Shown: piece after piece, positions 1-5,511 of the stretch | How the letters are laid out: every line of letters starts with the position of its first letter | How positions within the stretch are numbered: position 1 is the stretch's first letter | NCBI GenBank assembly: GCA_030593185.1 | Contig: JAUVHQ010000149.1 | Location: forward strand, 1 to 5,813 | Reading direction: 5' to 3' | Length of the DNA: 5,813 nt | Origin: Bacteroidota bacterium | Lineage (GTDB): Bacteria; Bacteroidota; Bacteroidia; Bacteroidales; VadinHA17 | Made by a program: the position numbers and the translations under genes | The notes under the pieces: generated by a model | Told to the model about the DNA's origin: nothing | Seen by the model: only the letters and a program-made list of their open reading frames with translations | The model's database searches: none

Positions 1-560
1 TCTCTTTTAGAAGGTTCTATTATCTCAAGCGCGTCGAGTTTAAGACCTTCAGGTATAAACCCCAGATTTGCAATGATGCTGAAACCTTCTCTGTCAATAT
101 GAGAGGCAATGGCAATACCATTAAATTTATGTATTAAATCAACCACTTCCTCAACTGACATTTCTGTAGCACCTATAAGTAGCTTGTTATTAAAACCGAG
201 AACCTCATCATTTTCATTGACAACTACCTGGAGACCGTATCGTTTTTCATCATTAACTCCATGTAAATTTGAGTAAACAGCTTCCTGCATGAAAAATAAA
301 TCTCTTTCGTTTCCGAACAGACCCAGAATATGAACCTCTTCCCTGGATGTAATTTCAATACCTCCAATAGCCTTTATTCCTTCTATATTAGCAGATTTTT
401 CCATTGCCAGAAAATTTTCTGCTGAGTTATGGTCGCATATTCCTATGATATCAAGCCCTTTCTTTTTTGCTTCCTTTATTATATTCCTTGGAGACATTTC
501 CAAATCTGCACATGGAGAAAGACAGGTATGTATATGCATGTCGGCTTTAAATTCTTTCAT
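1..560 (-). CDS. PHP-domain metal-dependent phosphoesterase-like protein (C-terminus cut by window edge)
   Basis: I translated this frame by hand from the ATG at 560; it stays open for 186 codons to the left edge, so the 3' end is missing. The PHP metal-site motifs are all visible: HIH (H9, H11) in a DMHIHTCLSPCADLEMSP start, CDH (D43-H44), GIEIT with E69 followed by VHILGLF (H77), and ASH (H154). PHP proteins are TIM-barrel-like metallohydrolases related to histidinol-phosphate phosphatase and the polymerase III PHP domain. The substrate of this subtype is unknown. Its start lies one base after the TGA of the DRTGG gene (TGATATG), so it is probably translationally coupled; AGGTGA at 567-562 sits very close to the start. 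PHP genes of this type often accompany [FeFe]-hydrogenase/NuoEF-like operons, so a regulatory or phosphate-removing role is inferred. The family call is firm, the function is not. Confidence 0.9.
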   Translation of the reverse strand, partial: MKEFKADMHIHTCLSPCADLEMSPRNIIKEAKKKGLDIIGICDHNSAENFLAMEKSANIEGIKAIGGIEITSREEVHILGLFGNERDLFFMQEAVYSNLHGVNDEKRYGLQVVVNENDEVLGFNNKLLIGATEMSVEEVVDLIHKFNGIAIASHIDREGFSIIANLGFIPEGLKLDALEIIEPSKR

Positions 561-561
561 A

Positions 562-897
562 TCACCTGATTCCAATTTCATATAACCTTCCTGCAACTTC
601 GTAGGTTAATAAATTGCTGATCATTACAGGCATTTTTTCTTCTTTCGCTTTCTTCAGCGTTCCTTCCTCCGGCTTTCTTCCGTTAACGATTATTATTCCG
701 GAAAGCTCCTTTGAAATTGCAACTGCTATGATGTTTTGATGAATTTGTAAAGTAACCCACATATTTCCTTTTTTTGAATTTGCAAGGACATCACTTAATA
801 AATCCCCTGCATATCCTCCGGTTACTTCTCTTTCAAGAAACTCTTCACCTGATATAACTTTTAAGCCTAATTTTTTTACAATATCTCTAATCTTCAT
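562..897 (-). CDS. DRTGG-domain protein (first of two paralogues)
   Basis: A 111-residue protein from the ATG at 897. A TTG at 918 would add seven residues (LLFILKK), but the MKIRDIVKKLGLKV start fits the family and the neighbouring paralogue better. It consists of one DRTGG domain, named after a motif and found in phosphotransacetylase, CobB/CobQ-like and HPr-kinase-like proteins. Visible landmarks are TGGYAGDLLSDVLA (about residues 26-39), an NIIAVAISKELSGIIIVNG strand pair, and GRKPEEGTLKKAKEE near residue 75. No catalytic residues are evident, so a ligand-binding or protein-binding role is inferred. The start overlaps the end of the CBS-HATPase gene by 11 bases and no Shine-Dalgarno sequence is visible, which suggests translational coupling. 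It shares the SDVLA and G(R/K)KP blocks with the protein at 1925-2287. Confidence 0.85.
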   Translation of the reverse strand: MKIRDIVKKLGLKVISGEEFLEREVTGGYAGDLLSDVLANSKKGNMWVTLQIHQNIIAVAISKELSGIIIVNGRKPEEGTLKKAKEEKMPVMISNLLTYEVAGRLYEIGIR

Positions 898-1822
898 TTT
901 TTTTAGTATAAATAACAAAATTCAAATTCGTTCCTTCATTAACCTTACTTTCCAAAGTCATCTCATCAGAATAATTTTTAATATTTGGAAGCCCCATCCC
1001 TGCACCAAATCCCAATTCTCTAACCCAATCAGGTGCAGTGGAATAGCCCTGACGCATTGCTTTCTTTACATCAGGAATTCCCGGACCCGAATCAATTGCA
1101 TTTATTGTTACTTTTTCTGGATGGATCTTTGCCACAAGTTCTCCTTCAGGAGTGTAAATAACTATGTTCATCTCGGCTTCGAAAGCTGCTATTGCAACTC
1201 TTCTTATTGTTTCCGGCAAGAATCCCAATCTCAATAAATTCTTTCTAAGCTTACTGGTTTGTTCTCCTGCTGTTTTAAAGTCACCTCCTTTTATACGGTA
1301 TTTAAAAATCAGAATAGAATTATCCGAGATCACATCTTCAAAAATATGACTTGCCCTGTACGTATGAATTTCTTCTTCATGATAATCAATCTCAAGTTTT
1401 TTCAGCAAACCCTCTATGATATCCCCCTTTGTTATAATTCCAACAAGTTTCTTTGTATCTCTGTCAACAACGGGAAATCGTCCATAGCCATCCCTGTCAA
1501 ATTTACCTACCAGCTGAACAATGTGATCATCGGAATAAACTGTAACAACATTTTTCGTCATCTTGTTTTCAACTTTTTCATTAATTCCTCCACCTTCAAG
1601 AAGGCAAATTAAAAAGTCTTCTATGCTCACTATTCCCACCAACCTGTCATCATCTATGACGGGTATTCCGGATATTTTTTTATTTCTGAGAATCCTTCTT
1701 ACATCGTTCATTGTATTATCCGGCTTTAAAGTAGTAACATTTTTACACATTACCTGCTCTACTTTCAGCTCATAAGTCAGCTCCTGAATCTTAGATGGTT
1801 TTTTATGATCTTTAGTTTTCAT
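887..1822 (-). CDS. CBS-domain pair fused to an anti-sigma-type HATPase domain
   Basis: 311 residues from the ATG at 1822; a TTG at 1840 would add six residues, and neither start has a clear Shine-Dalgarno sequence. Residues about 22-75 and 84-144 form two CBS repeats (VMCKNVTTLKP...GIPVIDDDRLVGIVSIEDFL and MTKNVVTVYS...RFPVVDRDTKKLVGIITKGDII), a module that usually binds adenine nucleotides. The C-terminal part (about 170-305) is a GHKL ATPase of the RsbW/RsbT kind: N-box EAEMN (E215, N219), G1 box IDSGPGIP (D244), glycine-rich GFGAGMGLPN (from G271). There is no dimerisation/phosphoacceptor histidine domain, so it is not a classical histidine kinase. It lies between two DRTGG genes and overlaps the downstream one. 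The inferred role is a nucleotide- or energy-sensing switch that phosphorylates or sequesters a partner; that partner is not visible here. Confidence 0.9.
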   Translation of the reverse strand: MKTKDHKKPSKIQELTYELKVEQVMCKNVTTLKPDNTMNDVRRILRNKKISGIPVIDDDRLVGIVSIEDFLICLLEGGGINEKVENKMTKNVVTVYSDDHIVQLVGKFDRDGYGRFPVVDRDTKKLVGIITKGDIIEGLLKKLEIDYHEEEIHTYRASHIFEDVISDNSILIFKYRIKGGDFKTAGEQTSKLRKNLLRLGFLPETIRRVAIAAFEAEMNIVIYTPEGELVAKIHPEKVTINAIDSGPGIPDVKKAMRQGYSTAPDWVRELGFGAGMGLPNIKNYSDEMTLESKVNEGTNLNFVIYTKKNED

Positions 1823-1850
1823 ACATTGGATTGTGCTCAAGTGTTCATGT

Positions 1851-1938
1851 TATAGTTTAAATGGTTATATTGTTATACTGCTATATTGTTATATTGTTAA
1901 ATTTTACTGCCTAATGATTACTGTTTACTGTTTACTGA
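1851..1938. repeat. Short tandem repeats of 8 bp and 7 bp
   Basis: Two small tandem arrays on the plus strand. At 1851-1898 six units of 8 bp follow each other; three are exact ATATTGTT (1867-1874, 1883-1890, 1891-1898) and the others are variants (ATACTGCT, AAATGGTT, TATAGTTT). At 1918-1938 there are three 7-bp units: TTACTGT, TTACTGT, TTACTGA. The second array runs into the 3' end of the DRTGG gene whose stop codon is at 1927-1925. No promoter elements stand out from the AT-rich background. These could be replication-slippage products or members of a dispersed low-complexity intergenic repeat; a genome-wide search would be needed to decide. Confidence 0.75.
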
Positions 1939-2287
1939 CTTCGGAACACCCTATAAGACCATTTTTAGATAGCTTACCACAACTCTCAAACATTGGGCTT
2001 TTTGTGGCAAGAAGAACTATTTTTTTTTCTTTTGCAAGGTCAACAGTTTCTCTGCTTGGTTTTTTCCCTCTCACAAAACATACTACATTGACCCCTGAGT
2101 TCTCAGCAGTATATACAACCTGTGGAGTCGTTAATCCTGTCAAAAGAAGGGCCTCAGACTTTATAAAAGCCAGAACATCGCTCATCAAATCGGCTCCACA
2201 AGCCATAGTAATATTGACATTTGACTCATCTTTTACATTGCACAATATTTCGGCATCAAGAATTTGAATTATTTGATTAAGTTTCAT
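1925..2287 (-). CDS. DRTGG-domain protein (second of two paralogues)
   Basis: 120 residues from the ATG at 2287, preceded by a strong Shine-Dalgarno sequence (AAAGGAGG, 2300-2293). The start overlaps the stop of the NuoF-type gene as ATGA, so the two are translationally coupled. The protein is one DRTGG-type domain: ACGADLMSDVLAF around residues 29-41, then VVYTAENSGVNVVCFVRGKKP and RETVDLAKEKKIVLLATK. It aligns by eye with the DRTGG protein at 562-897 across the SDVLA block and the GKKP...AKE block, so the two are paralogues. Its last residues (about SEVSKQ) are encoded within or at the edge of a 7-bp tandem repeat, so the native C-terminus may have been altered. Members of this family are sometimes annotated as serine kinases of HPr, but no P-loop or kinase motif is present. 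The inferred role is in controlling the redox enzyme encoded just upstream. Confidence 0.85.
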   Translation of the reverse strand: MKLNQIIQILDAEILCNVKDESNVNITMACGADLMSDVLAFIKSEALLLTGLTTPQVVYTAENSGVNVVCFVRGKKPSRETVDLAKEKKIVLLATKSPMFESCGKLSKNGLIGCSEVSKQ

Positions 2288-4149
2288 TTTTTCCTCCTTT
2301 TGACAGGATAGGGTTCCTCTATCCCTGTTATATTTTCCATTTCTTTACCGGTTACTTTAATGATAGCAGATACCTTTGGAGGACAGACATCAAGACACGT
2401 CCCGCATTTTGTACATTTGGACTGATCAATAATATGGACATGTTTCAACTCTCCTTTGATCGCATCTGGAGGGCAGTTTTTTAAACATAGTTTACATCCC
2501 GTACATTTTTCAGGAAGAATATAATATTTAATTAAATTTTTGCAAACAAGTGCGGGACACCTTTTCTCCTTTATATGTGCTTCATATTCATCTCTGAAAT
2601 ATTTAAGGGTAGATAGTACAGGATTTGGAAGGGTAGTTCCAAGCCCGCACATTGAAGCATCCTTTACAGCATTACCGACTTCATCAAGAAATTCCAAATC
2701 CCCCTCTTTTCCGTCACCATTTGTTATATTAGTCAGAATTTCGTACAAGGCTTCGCTTCCATCCCTGCATGTTGTGCATTTTCCACAGGATTCATCATTT
2801 GTAAATTGAATAAAGAATTTTGCCACATCCACCATACAGATATCTTCATCCATAACAATCATTCCGCCTGAACCCATCATAGAACCTGCTTCTGTGAGAC
2901 TTTCATAATCAATAGGCACATCAATCATACTGTCAGGCATACATCCTCCTGATGGCCCACCAGTTTGGACGGCTTTAAATTTCTTATCATATGGAATTCC
3001 TCCACCAATATCATAAACTATCTCCCTAAGTGTTATACCCATTGGAACTTCTATAAGTCCTGTATTATTTATTTTACCAACAAGTGAAAAAATCTTGGTT
3101 CCTTTGCTCGTTTCAGTTCCTAATTTTGAAAACCAGTCTGCTCCTCTGTTTATAATTACCGGAACATTTGCCCAGGTCTCAACATTATTTATAACTGTAG
3201 GGCAATCCCATATTCCTAGTTGTGCTGGAAAAGGTGGTCGTTGTCTGGGTTCGGGACCCTTTCCTTCAATTGAATGAATGAGCGATGTCTCCTCTCCGCA
3301 TACAAAGGCACCTGAACCTTCTCTAATCTCTAAATTAAAACTAAAACCGGTACCAAGGATATTTTTTCCAAGAAGACCATAATCCCTGGCATGGGAAATG
3401 GCTAAATCCATTCTCTTTATCGCAAGTGGATATTCTGTTCTGGCATAGATGTAAGCGTGTGAAGCACCAATTGCATAGGCGCCAATTATCATTCCTTCAA
3501 TTACTGTATGCGGATCTGTTTCAAAAACACTCCTGTCCATATATGCTCCGGGGTCGCCCTCATCGCAATTGCAGATAATGTATTTTGGTGTCTTTTGTTC
3601 CGTTCTGCAAATCTTCCATTTAGTTCCTGTTGGAAAACCTCCACCACCTCTTCCTCTCAATCCCGAGCGTGTAATTTCATCAATAACATCATCAGGTGTC
3701 ATTGAACTCAGAACCTTTTCAAGAGCAGTATAACCATCCCTTGCAATATAATCGTCAATCTTTTCAGGGTCAATTATTCCCTTATTTCTCAGGACAACAA
3801 GCATCTGCTTCTTGAAGAATGGAATCTCAGATAATAATGGAACGGGCTCTTTCTTTTCAGGGGGTGTAAACATCAATTTTTTAACAGGTCTGCCTTTCAG
3901 TAAATGCTCCTGAACAAGAAAGGGAATATCCTCCGGGGTTAAAAACCCATAAAATATTTCATCGGGTTGAACTACCATAAGAGGTCCCTGTCCACAAAAG
4001 CCATTACAACCGGTTATGATAACAGATATCTCCTTTTCGAGTCCCTGCTTTTGGATTTCTTTTTCAAGAGTCTCGTAAATTCTAAATGCTCCGCCGGCAA
4101 CACACCCTGTACCTGTGCAGAGCATTAATTCTATTCTTCTTACAGCCAT
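2284..4149 (-). CDS. hndC: HndC/HydB/NuoF-type NAD(H)-binding flavoprotein subunit
   Basis: 621 residues, about the usual length of HydB/HndC proteins. Domains in order: thioredoxin-like [2Fe-2S] domain (1-90; C11, C16, C48, C52); FMN/NAD(H) domain of the complex I 51-kDa family with GLRGRGGGGFP (163-173), CNCDEGDPGAYMDR (193-206) and GAFVCGEETSL (280-290); SLBB-like region (about 355-410); [4Fe-4S] site ESCGKCTTC plus C501 (C455, C458, C461, C501); H525, C531 and C536 in a conserved-looking linker, possibly a metal site; and a C-terminal 2x[4Fe-4S] ferredoxin (C549, C552, C555, C559 and C579, C582, C585, C589). The family exchanges electrons between NAD(P)(H) and the Fe-S chain, and is the flavin site proposed for bifurcation in HydABC-type enzymes. 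It lies 105 bases after hndB; its Shine-Dalgarno sequence is weak. Cytosolic, no signal peptide. In many operons the hydrogenase catalytic subunit comes next, but here a DRTGG gene does. Confidence 0.95.
   Translation of the reverse strand: MAVRRIELMLCTGTGCVAGGAFRIYETLEKEIQKQGLEKEISVIITGCNGFCGQGPLMVVQPDEIFYGFLTPEDIPFLVQEHLLKGRPVKKLMFTPPEKKEPVPLLSEIPFFKKQMLVVLRNKGIIDPEKIDDYIARDGYTALEKVLSSMTPDDVIDEITRSGLRGRGGGGFPTGTKWKICRTEQKTPKYIICNCDEGDPGAYMDRSVFETDPHTVIEGMIIGAYAIGASHAYIYARTEYPLAIKRMDLAISHARDYGLLGKNILGTGFSFNLEIREGSGAFVCGEETSLIHSIEGKGPEPRQRPPFPAQLGIWDCPTVINNVETWANVPVIINRGADWFSKLGTETSKGTKIFSLVGKINNTGLIEVPMGITLREIVYDIGGGIPYDKKFKAVQTGGPSGGCMPDSMIDVPIDYESLTEAGSMMGSGGMIVMDEDICMVDVAKFFIQFTNDESCGKCTTCRDGSEALYEILTNITNGDGKEGDLEFLDEVGNAVKDASMCGLGTTLPNPVLSTLKYFRDEYEAHIKEKRCPALVCKNLIKYYILPEKCTGCKLCLKNCPPDAIKGELKHVHIIDQSKCTKCGTCLDVCPPKVSAIIKVTGKEMENITGIEEPYPVKRRKK
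2293..2300 (-). promoter_or_regulatory. Shine-Dalgarno sequence of the DRTGG gene at 2287
   Basis: AAAGGAGG on the minus strand, five bases before the ATG at 2287 and inside the 3' end of hndC. It fixes the start of the DRTGG gene and shows that this small gene has its own strong initiation signal despite overlapping hndC by four bases. Confidence 0.85.
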
Positions 4150-4254
4150 TTTAGACCAGGATTATTATGATTTTTATTATTACCTTGATTGATTACCATG
4201 ATTTTAAATGATTTTGGGAAACATCTTTCCAAAAATCAAAACATATTAAGTAAA
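4150..4254 (-). other. Gap with degenerate AATCAT-type repeats
   Basis: The 105-base gap between hndB and hndC is AT-rich and made of short, imperfectly repeated words. On the minus strand AAATCAT or AATCAT recurs at least three times, twice with spacers ending in GG (TCATGGTAATC, TCAAGGTAAT), and the block ends in ATAATCCTGG just before the hndC start. Its upstream half carries the hairpin listed separately. No open reading frame, clear promoter or strong ribosome binding site for hndC was found. It may be a remnant of a dispersed intergenic repeat that inserted between two co-transcribed genes. Confidence 0.5.
4209..4238 (-). other. Hairpin in the hndB-hndC intercistronic region
   Basis: An inverted repeat with arms 4209-4221 and 4226-4238 pairs over 13 positions with one mismatch (4216/4231) around a 4-base loop (4222-4225). 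It begins about 16 bases past the hndB stop codon. In the direction of transcription it is not followed by a run of U, so it does not look like a canonical intrinsic terminator. It could act as an mRNA processing or stability element setting the ratio of HndB to HndC. The pairing is seen directly in the sequence; the role is inference. Confidence 0.6.
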
Positions 4255-4638
4255 TTATCCGCCTTTTTCTGAGCCAATGCCAATTGCATAATCTGTGACA
4301 ATATTGCCACCGAGAATATGTTCTTTGAAAATCCTTCTTGCTTTATCAGTGGTCAGGTTACCATATTTTACTGATGGTGAATTCAGGAGTTCAACGGTAG
4401 CCATTGGTTCCATTGAACACAGACCCGCACAGCCCGATGTTGTAAGCATCACATCTTTATCAGTTAAGATTTCAATCTCTCCGAGAAATGCGGAAACTAT
4501 CTCTCTTGCACCTGCAGCAATGCCACATGTTCCCATGTGAACAATTATCTTGCTTTTGTATTTTCCCTCTCTAAGATAAATTTCCTTCTTTGCTTCTTTT
4601 CTTTTTTTTCTTAATTCATCTAAGGTTAGTTGTGCCAT
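4255..4638 (-). CDS. hndB: HndB-like small thioredoxin-fold [2Fe-2S] protein
   Basis: 127 residues, the usual size of HndB-type proteins. After a lysine-rich N-terminal helix (about 6-30) comes a thioredoxin-like ferredoxin domain: IIVHMGTCGIAAGAREI (31-47), then TTSGCAGLCSMEPMATVE (66-83). Only three cysteines are present (C38, C70, C74). Where related domains have the first ligand of a C-x4-C pair, as in the N-terminus of the downstream HndC, this protein has H34. This GTCGIAAGAR form is typical of HndB as I recall the family, so cluster binding may be altered or absent. The start is two bases after the stop of the HdrA-NuoE gene, without a visible Shine-Dalgarno sequence, suggesting coupled translation. 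In HndABCD-type enzymes HndB belongs to the diaphorase part together with HndA and HndC. Probably cytosolic or at the inner face of the membrane in a complex. Confidence 0.85.
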   Translation of the reverse strand: MAQLTLDELRKKRKEAKKEIYLREGKYKSKIIVHMGTCGIAAGAREIVSAFLGEIEILTDKDVMLTTSGCAGLCSMEPMATVELLNSPSVKYGNLTTDKARRIFKEHILGGNIVTDYAIGIGSEKGG

Positions 4639-4640
4639 AG

Positions 4641-5510
4641 TTATACTATTGTTTTATATTTTTCAATAATTCCAGGAATATCCTTTGTAGATAAATTACC
4701 ATAAACATTATCTCCAATCATTGCAGCAGGTGCGAGTCCGCAGCAACCAATGCATCTCACTGACTTAAGAGTAAATAACTTGTCAGGAGTAGTTTCATTT
4801 TCATTTATTTCAAGGACATCACTAAATCTTTCCATCAGCCTCTCGCTTCCTTTAACATAACAGGCTGTTCCCATACAAATATTTATAATATGCTTGCCTC
4901 TTGGAACAATGCTAAAGGAACTGTAAAAGGTTGCGATATGTAAAATATGAGATACCGGATACCCGACCTCCTGTGAGACGTATCTTAAAACATTCTCGGG
5001 CAGATAGTTGAACGTCGTATTTATTTGTTGAAGTATTGCCATAAGTGGACCCTCTCTACCCTTATTTATCCGGATTATTTCCGTGACTTTGTCCTTGAAT
5101 TGTGGCTCTAACTCAACTTTTGTTTTTTCAATGGGCTGGACTTTATTTCTTGTTGGGCAGTTAGTTATACATGTTCCGCATCCGGTGCATTTTTCTTCGT
5201 TTATGTATCTGGGTTTTTTATTAAGGATTACCTTAAAATTTCCAGCCTCACCCTCAACTTTTTCAATATCCGATAAAGTAATTATTTCTACATCTTTATG
5301 CCTTCCTATCTCTACTAAACGTGGTGCCATAGTACACATAGCACAATCGTTAGTAGGGAAGGTTTTATCCAGTTGAGCCATTACTCCCCCGATGGCGGGT
5401 TTATTGTCAACAAGATAAACTTTAAGCCCTGAATCAGCTAAATCTAATGCGGCTTGCATACCGCTTATACCGCCTCCTAAAACCGCTACTGCTCCTACTT
5501 TATCTGCCAT
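4641..5510 (-). CDS. Fusion of a truncated HdrA-type N-terminus with a NuoE/HndA [2Fe-2S] subunit
   Basis: 289 residues in one continuous frame, with a strong Shine-Dalgarno sequence (GGAGGTGA, 5524-5517). Residues 1-125 match heterodisulfide reductase subunit A: dinucleotide-binding loop GGGISG (12-17), IGGVMAQLDKTFPTNDCAMC (C56, C59), MAPRLVEIGRH, then one [4Fe-4S] motif (C108, C111, C114, C118). The rest of HdrA, normally several hundred residues including the second half of the FAD fold, is absent. From about 135 to 289 it is a full-length NuoE/HndA protein: GPLMAILQQINTTFNYLPENV, ATFYSSFSIVPRGKH, and the [2Fe-2S] ligands C212, C217, C253, C257. NuoE-type subunits relay electrons next to NuoF/HndC, encoded two genes downstream. 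It follows the membrane subunit gene by one base. The HdrA part could be an extra electron-entry or docking module, or a remnant of an ancestral hdrA. Both family assignments are strong; the role of the fusion is inference. Confidence 0.93.
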   Translation of the reverse strand: MADKVGAVAVLGGGISGMQAALDLADSGLKVYLVDNKPAIGGVMAQLDKTFPTNDCAMCTMAPRLVEIGRHKDVEIITLSDIEKVEGEAGNFKVILNKKPRYINEEKCTGCGTCITNCPTRNKVQPIEKTKVELEPQFKDKVTEIIRINKGREGPLMAILQQINTTFNYLPENVLRYVSQEVGYPVSHILHIATFYSSFSIVPRGKHIINICMGTACYVKGSERLMERFSDVLEINENETTPDKLFTLKSVRCIGCCGLAPAAMIGDNVYGNLSTKDIPGIIEKYKTIV

Positions 5511-5511
5511 T

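Noticed and set aside
1259..1612. A 117-codon open frame on the plus strand
   Set aside because: It lies wholly opposite the CBS-HATPase gene, whose domains are unambiguous; the plus-strand product has no recognisable motif.
887..1822. Classical two-component histidine kinase
   Set aside because: There is no HisKA/H-box region ahead of the ATPase domain, and the EAEMN N-box is of the anti-sigma (RsbW/RsbT) type.
1841..1924. Promoter for the CBS-HATPase gene
   Set aside because: TATAAC-like words occur repeatedly because of the 8-bp repeats, and no matching -35 element at proper spacing stands out.
1851..1938. CRISPR array
   Set aside because: The units are 7-8 bp and directly adjacent, without the longer repeats and unique spacers of CRISPR.
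1833..2267. A 144-codon open frame on the plus strand
   Set aside because: It is antisense to the second DRTGG gene and begins in tandem repeats; the translation is low-complexity with no recognisable domain, while the minus strand encodes a clear family.
4209..4238. Intrinsic terminator between hndB and hndC
   Set aside because: The stem is AT-rich with a mismatch and is not followed by a U-run in the direction of transcription; ending transcription between two subunits of one enzyme also makes little sense.
5083..5376. Plus-strand open frame of 97 codons, and similar ones at 2540-2809, 3095-3277, 3508-3705 and 4295-4540
   Set aside because: All are opposite strongly supported minus-strand redox genes and show no domain or ribosome binding evidence.
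4641..5510. Frameshift or sequencing error as the reason for the short HdrA part
   Set aside because: The frame passes from the HdrA part into NuoE without a stop or shift, and no leftover HdrA sequence appears in other frames nearby; an in-frame deletion in the ancestor remains possible.
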